DNA of 14,230 bases, from positions 1 through 14,230 of the forward strand of contig CAAFNI010000494.1 of the NCBI GenBank assembly GCA_900764215.1, given 5' to 3'. The stretch's first letter is position 1, and the number at the start of each line of letters is the position of its first letter. A program made the translations under genes and the position numbers. Under the pieces are notes generated by a model. The model was not told the origin of the DNA, made no database searches, and saw only the letters and a program-made list of their open reading frames with translations. Source of the stretch: an uncultured Sutterella sp. (GTDB lineage Bacteria > Pseudomonadota > Gammaproteobacteria > Burkholderiales > Burkholderiaceae_F). Of this stretch, positions 1-6,303 are shown one piece after another.

Positions 1-59
1 CCCCGCCTCCCCGAAGCCGTCCCTCCCTCAGGACCCGAGGATCAAAGGAGAAAACCATC

Positions 60-2270
60 ATGACCGGCCCCAAGATCGCCCGTCGCTCGCTCCTTGCCGG
101 CGCAGCAGCCGCTGCCGCCGCTCCCGCCGCCACAAGTCTTTTCGCGCCGCTCGCACATGCGGCTGAGAACGACGCCTGGACCGGCTACACCATTTGCGAC
201 TCGTGCAACCACATGCCGATGTGCGGCATTCAGTTTGAAGCGGTGGGCAACACCGTCACGGGCATCAGCAACTGGAAGGAGCACCCGAACAACTCGCTCT
301 GCTCAAAGGGCATTTCCACCCTGCAGCGCCTCTACAATCCGAACCGCCTTCTCTACCCGATCAAGCGCACCGCCCCGAAGGGTGCCGCAGATCCGGGCTG
401 GGTGCGCATCACCTGGGACGAGGCGATCAAGACCATCGCCGAAAAGCTCACCGCCGTCAAGGCCAAGTACGGCGCCGACCGCGTGATGTTCTACTGCGGC
501 GACCCGAAGGAGCCGCGCCCGCCCGTCATGCGTCTTGCGCGCTACTTCGGCTCGCCCAACTACTGCTGCGAAAGCTCCGTGGCCTGCAACCTCGCCATGG
601 TGCACGCGCTTGAGCTCACCTACGGCGGCGAACTCGCGGGCGGCATGGGCCCGAAGACCAACTGCCTAATGATCGTCGGCCAGAACGGCGCCTGGTCCAA
701 GCCCCACGGCTTCTTCCGCGGCCTCCTCGCCGCGAAGGCCCGCGGCATGAAGCTCATCGTCATGGACGTTCGCCGCACCAAGGTCGCCGAACAGGCCGAC
801 ATTCATCTTCAGCCGCGCGGCGGCACGGACGGCGCGGTCGCCTTGGGCATGATGCGCGTGCTCATCAAGGAAGGCCTCGTCAACAAGCCCTTCATCGACA
901 AATGGTGCGTCGGCTACGACGAACTCGTCGCCTACGCCGAGAAGTTCACGCCCGAATACGTCGAGAAGGAGTCGGGCGTTCCGGCCGAACTCGTCGTCAA
1001 GGCCGCCCGCATGTTCGCCGAAGGGCCGTCGGGCATCACGATCTCCGGCCAGTCGATCATGCATCAGCACAACGGCTGCAACAACGCGCGCGCCTGCTCG
1101 CTCCTCATGGCCCTGACGGGCAACGTCGAGAACCCGGGCGGCGGCATGCTCCCCAACTGGCCCGAGGACTACCTGAGGTGGGACGAAGGTTACACGCGCA
1201 GCTTCATAGACCAGAAATGGTTCAACGAACCCGAACAGAAGGCCAAGCGCATCGACCGCGAATTCGTGCCCGTCTGGAACGAAATGCAGGTGCTCTGCAG
1301 CCCCAACATGCTCCCCGAAATGGTTGAGCAGGGCCGCATCCGCGCCATCGCGGGCTTCGGCATGAACGCGCTCATCTGGCCCTCGCCCGAAGCGTATCAG
1401 GAAGCCATCCGCAAGCTCGACTTCACGTTTGCCGCCGACAACTTCTACCGCGACGAAACGCATCACGACATGGACATCGTGCTGCCCGCCGCCCTCAACT
1501 TCGAGCGCTATGCGCCCTTCGGCGTGCACGGCCGCAAGGTGAGCGTGCGCCGTCCGGTGAAGCCTCAGGGCGAAGCCTGGGAGGACTGGAAGATCGCCTG
1601 CACGATCGGCGCCGCCGTGTGCGATCCGGAAACCTTCTTCCACGGCGACCCCGTCAAGGCCTGCGACTCCATCCTCAAGGGCTGGGGCGTGACGTACGAG
1701 AAGCAGCAGGGCGTGCTCCCGAACCTGCAGACCGTGGAATTCTTCCCGCCGCAGACAACCGCCAAGCACGAAAAGGCGCTGCTGCGCTTTGACGGCAAGC
1801 CGGGCTTCAGGACGCCTTCGGGCAAGATCGAGCTCGTCGCGAGCCTGCAGGCCAAGCACGGCTTCCCGGGACTGCCCGTCTACGTCGAGCCGCCCAAGCC
1901 CACGGCCGAATATCCGTTCAAGCTCCTCAACGGCACGAGGCGCCCGTACATCACGCACTCGAAGACCCGCGGCGACCAGCCCTATCTGCTCGAACTCGAG
2001 CCCGAGAGCACGATCAACATGAACCCGAAGGATGCCGAAAAGCTCGGCATCAAGGAAGGCGACGGCGTCTGGCTCATCTCGCCCTACTGCAAGCACAAGG
2101 TGCGCGCCAAGGCCCGCGTGACGATCCTCTGCCAGCCCGGCCTCATCGACGCCCAGTACGGCTGGCGCGGCGATCAGGAAACGCAGCATCTCATCCCGCG
2201 CAAGGACTGGGACCCGATCTCCGGGTACCCGTGCTGCAACGACGTCTGCATCCGCGTGGAAAAGGCATAA
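60..2270 (+). CDS. Tat-exported molybdopterin oxidoreductase, catalytic subunit (DMSO reductase family)
   Basis: Catalytic subunit (736 aa) of a periplasmic bis-MGD molybdoenzyme of the DMSO reductase family. Residues 8-35 are a Tat signal (RRSLLAG, alanine-rich stretch, likely cleavage near AHAA). Cysteines 46, 49, 55 and 81 form the N-terminal [4Fe-4S] site, spaced CX2CX5CX25C; CX3C in the second gap is commoner in relatives. In the stretch GSPNYCCESSVAC (164-176) Cys176 is the likely molybdenum ligand, placing it nearer the polysulfide/thiosulfate/arsenate reductase side than serine-ligated DmsA. The C-terminal ~120 residues are the usual cofactor-binding domain (LNGTRRPYITHS). AAAGGAG at 44-50 lies 9 bases before the ATG, supporting this start. 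The iron-sulfur partner begins 12 bases after the stop. The substrate cannot be read from sequence: sulfur oxyanions, arsenate, or a catechol-dehydroxylase-like reaction are all possible. Confidence 0.95.
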   Translation: MTGPKIARRSLLAGAAAAAAAPAATSLFAPLAHAAENDAWTGYTICDSCNHMPMCGIQFEAVGNTVTGISNWKEHPNNSLCSKGISTLQRLYNPNRLLYPIKRTAPKGAADPGWVRITWDEAIKTIAEKLTAVKAKYGADRVMFYCGDPKEPRPPVMRLARYFGSPNYCCESSVACNLAMVHALELTYGGELAGGMGPKTNCLMIVGQNGAWSKPHGFFRGLLAAKARGMKLIVMDVRRTKVAEQADIHLQPRGGTDGAVALGMMRVLIKEGLVNKPFIDKWCVGYDELVAYAEKFTPEYVEKESGVPAELVVKAARMFAEGPSGITISGQSIMHQHNGCNNARACSLLMALTGNVENPGGGMLPNWPEDYLRWDEGYTRSFIDQKWFNEPEQKAKRIDREFVPVWNEMQVLCSPNMLPEMVEQGRIRAIAGFGMNALIWPSPEAYQEAIRKLDFTFAADNFYRDETHHDMDIVLPAALNFERYAPFGVHGRKVSVRRPVKPQGEAWEDWKIACTIGAAVCDPETFFHGDPVKACDSILKGWGVTYEKQQGVLPNLQTVEFFPPQTTAKHEKALLRFDGKPGFRTPSGKIELVASLQAKHGFPGLPVYVEPPKPTAEYPFKLLNGTRRPYITHSKTRGDQPYLLELEPESTINMNPKDAEKLGIKEGDGVWLISPYCKHKVRAKARVTILCQPGLIDAQYGWRGDQETQHLIPRKDWDPISGYPCCNDVCIRVEKA

Positions 2271-2282
2271 AGGAGGTTCATC

Positions 2283-2921
2283 ATGTCCCGTTACGGCATC
2301 ATCGTAAACGTCGACCGCTGCGCCGGGTGCTTTGCCTGCGCGGTCGCCTGCAAGGAAGAAAACCAGGTCGCGCCCGGCATCTTCTGGGAAAAGATCAAGC
2401 GCGACGAAAACGTCCGCGACAACGTCATCAACTGGTTCCGCATGAGCTGCATGCACTGCGACGATGCGGCCTGCATGAAGGTCTGCCCGATGAAGGCGAT
2501 CCACAAGGGCCCGCACGGCGAAGTGCTCGTCGACCAGAAGAAGTGCATCGGCTGCAAGATGTGCGCCAGCGCCTGTCCGTACGGCGTGCCGGTCTTCAAC
2601 ACCGAAGGCAGGAGCAGCTACTTCGGCGACAAGCAGCCGCTCGTCCCGCGTCCGGCCAAGCCTCATACGGTGCGCACGCCGGGCAAGGCCGAACACTGCA
2701 CTCTTTGCGTGCACCGCACCGAGCGCGGCGAGCTGCCCGCCTGCGTCGAAGCGTGCGGCATCCACGCCATGACGCTCGTCGACTATGACAACCCGACGCC
2801 CGAAACCGCCAAGCTCATCGAGGCCGCACGTCCGTTGAACGAAGCCGCGGGCACCAAGCCCAAGATCCGCTACATCGCGAAGCACATGGACGTCGCGAAG
2901 ATGGCGGTGAAGCTCGGGTAA
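2283..2921 (+). CDS. 4Fe-4S ferredoxin-type electron transfer subunit (DmsB/PhsB/PsrB-like)
   Basis: This 212-residue protein carries electrons to or from the upstream molybdoenzyme. Sixteen cysteines in four groups should bind four [4Fe-4S] clusters: 13/16/19/23, 56/59/64/68, 88/91/94/98 and 139/142/154/158, the arrangement of DmsB, PhsB and PsrB subunits. It has no signal peptide, so in families of this kind it is exported as a folded complex by hitch-hiking on the Tat signal of the catalytic subunit. The ribosome site AAAGGAGG directly overlaps and follows the stop codon of the catalytic gene, showing one transcript. A strong terminator starts about 37 bases after the stop. No NrfD/PsrC-type membrane anchor follows; if one exists it must be upstream of the window or elsewhere, or a soluble cytochrome is the redox partner. 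Confidence 0.95.
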   Translation: MSRYGIIVNVDRCAGCFACAVACKEENQVAPGIFWEKIKRDENVRDNVINWFRMSCMHCDDAACMKVCPMKAIHKGPHGEVLVDQKKCIGCKMCASACPYGVPVFNTEGRSSYFGDKQPLVPRPAKPHTVRTPGKAEHCTLCVHRTERGELPACVEACGIHAMTLVDYDNPTPETAKLIEAARPLNEAAGTKPKIRYIAKHMDVAKMAVKLG

Positions 2922-2932
2922 ATCCCGCGCTT
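2910..2932 (+). repeat. Hairpin enclosing the stop codon of the ferredoxin gene
   Basis: The arms AAGC-T-CGGG (2910-2918) and CCCG-C-GCTT (2924-2932) pair with one internal mismatch, leaving TAAAT as the loop, so the TAA stop (2919-2921) sits at the apex. It has no T-tract and is separate from the terminator that follows. Similar stop-spanning hairpins occur at three other genes in this window. Confidence 0.45.
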
Positions 2933-2957
2933 TGAAGCCGACGGCCTGATCGTTGAC

Positions 2958-2994
2958 AAGAGGCTGCGCCTTCTCTGAAAGGCGCGGCCTCTTT
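2958..2994 (+). terminator. Intrinsic terminator of the molybdoenzyme operon
   Basis: The arm at 2958-2972 pairs with 2979-2993 over 15 bases with a single G-T wobble and a 6-base loop. A short T run ends the structure. It lies just downstream of the ferredoxin gene on the plus strand. Confidence 0.85.
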
Positions 2995-3063
2995 AGGCCT
3001 ATGGGCCCTATTTTTCAAAGCACTCAAGGCTTGAAAGGATGCCTTGAAATGAACGTGCAAAAG

Positions 3064-3093
3064 AAAAGGCCCCCGGTAAGTTGGGAGCCTTTT
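3064..3093 (-). terminator. Intrinsic terminator of the hicAB operon
   Basis: AAAAGGC (3064-3070) pairs with GCCTTTT (3087-3093), extended after one mismatch by CCC/GGG. Read on the minus strand the second arm ends in CCTTTTCTTTT, a good U-tract, so it terminates transcripts coming from hicB. The plus-strand reading has only a short T run. Confidence 0.75.
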
Positions 3094-3116
3094 CAGTGTT
3101 CTAAACGAAGGGGTGC

Positions 3117-3134
3117 GTGTCAGCAAGCTGACAC
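3117..3134. repeat. Perfect 8-2-8 inverted repeat across the hicB stop codon
   Basis: GTGTCAGC-AA-GCTGACAC is a perfect 18-base inverted repeat covering the last codons and the TGA stop of hicB (3120-3122). It has no T-tract on either strand and is separate from the terminator at 3064-3093. It might be an mRNA 3'-end structure or a protein-binding site. Confidence 0.6.
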
Positions 3135-3554
3135 TGAAAGATCAAGATTACGACCGATAGCATAAAGAGCTTTTGCGATTGTGTCAATCTTGGTCGAGTG
3201 ATGAAGGTCGGTGATTCTGGAAACTTCCTGTCGTGAAAGTCCTAACTTGCGCGCAAGATCAATAGGGCGGGTGTTGGTCTCAATCATTGCATTGAGCAGA
3301 AGGACTTTTGCAATTACGGAAGGCGGAAGCTCAACCTCCAAATCGCCAGGGACGAACGAGGATGGTTGCGGGAATGGACGGCGGTCTTCGATGTAGAAGT
3401 CAATAGCCGTAATCAAAGCGTCGAGCGCGTTCTTTTTCAGCTCCTCCTCGGTCCATGCTTCGGTCAGGGCTTCTGGAATGTCTCTGAAGGATGCGATGAA
3501 ACCTCCATCGCCGTTTGGCTCAATTTGAGCCGGATAGCGAAAGGCGGAAGTCAT
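3120..3554 (-). CDS. hicB: HicB-family antitoxin with C-terminal helix-turn-helix
   Basis: Antitoxin of a type II HicAB module, 144 residues. Residues about 5-65 form the degenerate RNase H-like HicB fold (YPAQIEPNGDGGFIASFRDIPEA) that neutralises HicA. Residues about 83-140 form an XRE-type DNA-binding domain, with the helix-turn-helix IDLARKLGLSRQEVSRI at 98-114, so the protein should autorepress the operon. It lies downstream of hicA in the classical toxin-first order, separated by 76 bases that contain a very stable hairpin. The ATG is preceded by a weak AAAAGG site nine bases upstream. Base composition is visibly more AT-rich than the flanking operons, which suggests acquisition. A likely operator is the inverted repeat at 3861-3878. 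Confidence 0.93.
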   Translation of the reverse strand: MTSAFRYPAQIEPNGDGGFIASFRDIPEALTEAWTEEELKKNALDALITAIDFYIEDRRPFPQPSSFVPGDLEVELPPSVIAKVLLLNAMIETNTRPIDLARKLGLSRQEVSRITDLHHSTKIDTIAKALYAIGRNLDLSVSAC

Positions 3555-3589
3555 GTTTAATTGCCTTTTGTGTGAATTCGTAGGCTAGG

Positions 3590-3609
3590 CAAGGGGCCGA
3601 AGCCCCTTG
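3590..3609 (-). other. Intercistronic cUUCGg hairpin between hicA and hicB
   Basis: On the hicAB transcript CAAGGGGC and GCCCCUUG form a perfect 8-base-pair stem closed by a C(UUCG)G tetraloop, one of the most stable RNA loops known. There is no T-tract, so it is not a canonical terminator. It sits between the toxin stop and the antitoxin ribosome site. It could be a processing barrier, partial attenuator or stabiliser that sets the toxin-to-antitoxin ratio (inference). Confidence 0.75.
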
Positions 3610-3630
3610 TTCATCCACGAAAATAGTTAA

Positions 3631-3807
3631 TTAAATCAACCCAAGTTGCTTTTTGATTTTCTTTGCAAAAGCATTGGAAATCTCATGACTTGGATGCCTT
3701 GGGCAGGTTGTTTGTTTACCGTTGTAGTAAAGCTTGAGATGACTTCCGCCATCAACAATCCTTACCCCCAAGGCCCTAAGTTCGTCGATGAAGGATTTAT
3801 GCTTCAT
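3631..3807 (-). CDS. hicA: HicA-family mRNA interferase toxin
   Basis: A toxin of 58 residues with the small double-stranded-RNA-binding-like HicA fold. It carries the catalytic signature GGSHLKLYY (residues 20-28) with His23 as the expected active-site histidine, followed by a basic stretch and the PRHPSHEIS motif typical of HicA (36-44), ending in the amphipathic KKIKKQLGLI. Active HicA cleaves mRNA and arrests growth until HicB binds it. A GTG two codons upstream keeps the frame open, but it overlaps the GGGAGG ribosome site, so I place the start at the ATG at 3807-3805. The gene is first in the operon, driven by the promoter at 3837-3865. All key residues are present, so it looks functional. 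Confidence 0.93.
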   Translation of the reverse strand: MKHKSFIDELRALGVRIVDGGSHLKLYYNGKQTTCPRHPSHEISNAFAKKIKKQLGLI

Positions 3808-3812
3808 AGGCA

Positions 3813-3818
3813 CCTCCC
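3813..3818 (-). promoter_or_regulatory. Ribosome binding site that fixes the hicA start
   Basis: GGGAGG on the minus strand lies 5 bases before the ATG at 3807. The alternative GTG (3813-3811) overlaps this site and cannot use it. Confidence 0.75.
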
Positions 3819-3836
3819 TTCATTTAGAACATCATC

Positions 3837-3865
3837 ATTGTACACAATTTTGCCAACATCGTCAA
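3837..3865 (-). promoter_or_regulatory. Sigma-70-type promoter of hicAB
   Basis: On the minus strand TTGACG (3865-3860) and TACAAT (3842-3837) are separated by exactly 17 bases, each one mismatch from consensus. The -10 box also falls within the small palindrome ATTGTACACAAT (3837-3848). The start codon of hicA is about 30 bases downstream of the -10. Confidence 0.85.
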
Positions 3866-3878
3866 CTAAAACGTTGAC
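3861..3878. promoter_or_regulatory. Probable HicB operator overlapping the -35 box
   Basis: GTCAAC-N6-GTTGAC is a perfect inverted repeat whose proximal arm overlaps the -35 hexamer of the hicAB promoter. A dimeric helix-turn-helix antitoxin bound here would block RNA polymerase. No binding data exist; the assignment rests on symmetry and position. Confidence 0.6.
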
Positions 3879-4211
3879 AACAAAAATGAGATGATCGCAT
3901 GACAATTGTGGTCCTACGTGTGGAAGCCTTACTGACTGCCAACATGCCGCCGCGCTTGACAAGAGAACCATGCCGTCCGCTCTCAGGCGTTTGAGAAGAT
4001 GTATCGCTTGAAAGAGTGCAGCACCAGTCCTTTGTCGAAGCGTTGGAGGTGCGCGATGCGGCTCTCGCTCGTGTCAGTTCTCTGCCTGCTGGGCCGCAAA
4101 CCGGTCGGAGAAGGCCCATAACCCGCCGCGAATCCGAAGCGCCCCTGACGCGGCGCCGACTCGCATGTGACACCGTTTGTGACGACAGCCGAAATTTGCA
4201 CCTCCACTTCC
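3879..4211. other. Intergenic region without a convincing gene
   Basis: This stretch between the hicAB promoter and the AIM24-family gene has only short open frames (66 to 103 codons, on both strands) that are rich in Arg and Ser, have no visible ribosome site and match no family I recognise. I see no tRNA or CRISPR repeat. The palindrome ACAATTGT lies near 3901-3908. Composition shifts from AT-rich at the hicAB side to GC-rich from about 3940. It may hold decayed sequence left by insertion of the toxin module. Confidence 0.4.
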
Positions 4212-4217
4212 TATAAT
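4212..4217 (+). promoter_or_regulatory. Consensus -10 box upstream of the AIM24-family gene
   Basis: TATAAT, a perfect -10 hexamer, lies 56 bases before the start codon. No good -35 hexamer stands 16-18 bases upstream, so the promoter may be weak or activator-dependent. Confidence 0.5.
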
Positions 4218-4273
4218 GGATCCATCACGCATCTTTTTGACAATCTTTCGGGCAAACTTTCGGAGACCTGCGA

Positions 4274-4987
4274 ATGGCTGTTTTTGAAATAACCGGCGGG
4301 ATCGATCCGCTGCTTTCGGTGACGCTTGAAAAAGGCGAGGCGATTCTGGCCGAGTCGAACGCCATGGTCGCCATGGACACGGCGCTTTCCCTCAAGGGAA
4401 AGGCCCGCGGCGGCATCATGGGTTCGATCGCGCGCAAGCTCATGAACGACGAGACGTTCTTCCAGCAGCGCATTGAAGCCGACGAAAAGGCCGGCACGGT
4501 GCTTCTGGCGCCGAATCTTCCAGGCGACGTGCGCATTCTCGACGTGGGCTCCGCCCAGTACCTGCTCTCCGACGGATCGTTTCTCGCCTGCACCGAAGGC
4601 GTTGAGCTCGCGACAAAGTCGCAGGGACTCGGCCGAGCGCTCCTCGGAGACTCGGGCGGCTTCTTCGTGATGGGCACCGAAGGAAGCGGGCGCATCGCCG
4701 TCTCGGGCTTCGGCTCGATCAGAGAGCTCGACGTGACGCCCGAGCGTCCGATCACGGTCGACAACGGCCATCTCGTCGCCTGGGACAAGAACCTCAGCTA
4801 CGAGCTCAGCATCAACACGGGCAAAAGCGGCTTCCTCGGCAAGCTCGTCAACAGCCAGACGACGGGCGAAGGCGTCGTGCTCAAGTTCCGCGGCTCCGGC
4901 AAGGTGCTCGTCTGCTCCCGAAACAAGGGAGGCTTTCTCGACTGGATTCTCGGCAACATGCCCTCTCAAAAGGCGACAGAGAACTGA
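4274..4987 (+). CDS. AIM24 / TIGR00266 family protein
   Basis: A 237-residue soluble protein recognised as the AIM24 (TIGR00266) family by its beta-rich repetitive pattern and phrases such as LEKGEAILAESNAMVAMD (residues 18-35), GDSGGFFVMGTEGSGRIAVSG (125-145) and the C-terminal GEGVVLKFRGSGKVLVCSRN (201-220). It covers the family from end to end. The bacterial function is unknown; the yeast namesake is a mitochondrial inner-membrane organising protein, which does not establish a role here. There is no signal peptide or membrane segment. GGAGA at 4262-4266 lies 7 bases before the ATG. It appears to be transcribed alone: the previous module points away from it and the next gene is 303 bases downstream with its own apparent promoter. 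Confidence 0.88.
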   Translation: MAVFEITGGIDPLLSVTLEKGEAILAESNAMVAMDTALSLKGKARGGIMGSIARKLMNDETFFQQRIEADEKAGTVLLAPNLPGDVRILDVGSAQYLLSDGSFLACTEGVELATKSQGLGRALLGDSGGFFVMGTEGSGRIAVSGFGSIRELDVTPERPITVDNGHLVAWDKNLSYELSINTGKSGFLGKLVNSQTTGEGVVLKFRGSGKVLVCSRNKGGFLDWILGNMPSQKATEN

Positions 4988-5290
4988 GACGAAGGCAACC
5001 CGGGCCGATATCAACCTTGAGTTTGGGCGGCCGGCACCGGCTTCCTGCAGGCGCGCCCTCAGCGAGTCCGTTTTTTTCTCATGGCTTCTCCCTGCGCTGA
5101 AATGCTTTCAAACCGCTCATGGGCTTCGGTTCCGGGCTCGGCCTTTGACAGAGCGCCGTTGAGGCGGCGCAGGCATCGGGCGCAGTTTTTTCGACAAAAC
5201 CCGCAAAAGCAGGCATGATAGAGGTATGACGTTCCGCGCCCGAGGCCTTCCGGCCCAAGACAAATACGAGGCGCAGGACAAGGAGGTACT
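4988..5290. other. Intergenic region before the universal stress gene
   Basis: No gene is evident. It holds T-runs at about 5069-5076 and 5186-5191, a perfect GCGCCG/CGGCGC hairpin (5153-5158 with 5165-5170), and a possible promoter at 5191-5219. None of the hairpins abuts a T-run closely enough to be called a terminator of the preceding gene. The end of the region carries the AAGGAGGT ribosome site of the next gene. Confidence 0.45.
5191..5219 (+). promoter_or_regulatory. Possible promoter of the universal stress gene
   Basis: TCGACA (5191-5196) and CATGAT (5214-5219) stand 17 bases apart, each matching four of six consensus bases, and are preceded by a T-rich run. The start codon is 71 bases downstream. 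It is only a moderate match. Confidence 0.35.
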
Positions 5291-6184
5291 ATGAACATTC
5301 TCGTTCCCGTTGACGGCACCGAACACAGCCTGCGCGCCGTTGAATTCCTGACCACCCGCACCGACCTGCTCGGCGCCGCTCCGAAGGTCACGATCTTCTT
5401 TTCGCAGCATCCCGTGCCGCAACGCATGGTTGCGAGCCTCGAGCCGCTCACGATCAAGGATTACTACGCCGAAGAGGCCGAAAGCCTCTTTGCGTCCGTG
5501 CGCGCCCTGCTCGGCGACACGAAGCTCGACATTGAAATGCACTATGCCATCGGCACGCCCGCCGAAGAGATCGTCAAGGAAGCCGACCTTATTGATGCCG
5601 ACCTCATCATCATGGGCATCCGAGGCCATACCGCCGTCAACAGCTTCCTCTTCGGCTCCGTCTCGAACGCCGTGCTCGCCCACACGCGACGCCCGATCCT
5701 GATGCTTCGCGACAAGCTGCCCGAAGGCACGTCGCTCCTTCGCATCGGCATTGCCTGCGACGGCTCCGAATACGGCGAGCGCGCCGTGGACTTCGTGCTC
5801 AAGAACCGCGCGCTGTTCGGTTCCGACACGCGCTACGAACTTCTCAATGCCGGTCGTTCGACCCATACGATCGGGCTTTCCTCCATGGCGAGCATGATGT
5901 CGAGCCCGACGGCCGCCGCCGACATGGTCAAGCTTCGCGGCCAGCAGTTCGAGGCCGTCATGAATGCCCTCATGCCAAAGTTCGAGGCTGCCGGCATCAA
6001 GCCGCGCCCCGTGCGCCTTGACGGCAACCCCGGAGAAGTGATTGCCGACTATGCCGAAAACACGCCGCTCGACCTTCTCGTCATGGGCTCCCACGGCTAC
6101 GGCAACCTGCGATCCGCGCTCATGGGCTCCACCGCTCAGAAGATCGCGGCCAACAGCTCCGTGCCGCTTCTCATCATCCGATAG
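5291..6184 (+). CDS. Tandem-domain universal stress protein (UspE-like)
   Basis: 297 residues made of two universal stress (Usp) domains, about 1-140 and 150-297. Each ends with an intact ATP-binding signature GX2GX9G(S/T): G109, G112, G122-S123 in the first, and G266, G269, G279-S280 in the second. Each domain opens with the expected strand and acidic residue (ILVPVDG; IGIACDG). So both halves should bind ATP, like the ATP-binding Usp class rather than the UspA class. In other bacteria tandem Usp proteins support survival under starvation, oxidative stress or low oxygen. AAGGAGGT sits four bases before the ATG, an unusually short spacing, but the conserved first strand begins at this Met. 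A terminator follows, so the gene is monocistronic. Confidence 0.93.
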   Translation: MNILVPVDGTEHSLRAVEFLTTRTDLLGAAPKVTIFFSQHPVPQRMVASLEPLTIKDYYAEEAESLFASVRALLGDTKLDIEMHYAIGTPAEEIVKEADLIDADLIIMGIRGHTAVNSFLFGSVSNAVLAHTRRPILMLRDKLPEGTSLLRIGIACDGSEYGERAVDFVLKNRALFGSDTRYELLNAGRSTHTIGLSSMASMMSSPTAAADMVKLRGQQFEAVMNALMPKFEAAGIKPRPVRLDGNPGEVIADYAENTPLDLLVMGSHGYGNLRSALMGSTAQKIAANSSVPLLIIR

Positions 6185-6214
6185 ATTAAGCGCGGCCCTC
6201 AACGCCGCTTGACG

Positions 6215-6252
6215 ACGGGCGTCCTTCTCTTGGAACGGCGCCCGTTTTTCTT
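6215..6252 (+). terminator. Intrinsic terminator of the universal stress gene
   Basis: ACGGGCG (6215-6221) pairs with CGCCCGT (6239-6245), with a further short pairing inside the 17-base loop. The T-run TTTTTCTT follows immediately. Confidence 0.8.
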
Positions 6253-6303
6253 GAACCATCTGCCCGACAAGATTTCCCCTGAGCAGCAACCGGAATCGCC
6301 GTC

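Noticed and set aside
666..2885. A 739-codon open frame on the minus strand opposite the molybdoenzyme genes
   Set aside because: It is antisense to two highly conserved genes, is rich in His, Arg, Ala and Asp as expected from the mirror of GC-biased codons, has no recognisable domain and spans two unrelated genes and their junction.
3024..3047. TCAAGGC/GCCTTGA hairpin between the two terminators
   Set aside because: The 10-base loop and lack of any T-tract on either strand make it an unlikely terminator; no other role can be supported.
3808..3813. GTG start two codons upstream for hicA
   Set aside because: The GTG overlaps the GGGAGG ribosome site, which is correctly spaced for the ATG at 3807.
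5117..6289. A 390-codon minus-strand frame opposite the universal stress gene
   Set aside because: The plus strand encodes two complete Usp domains with intact ATP motifs; the opposite frame has no recognisable domain.
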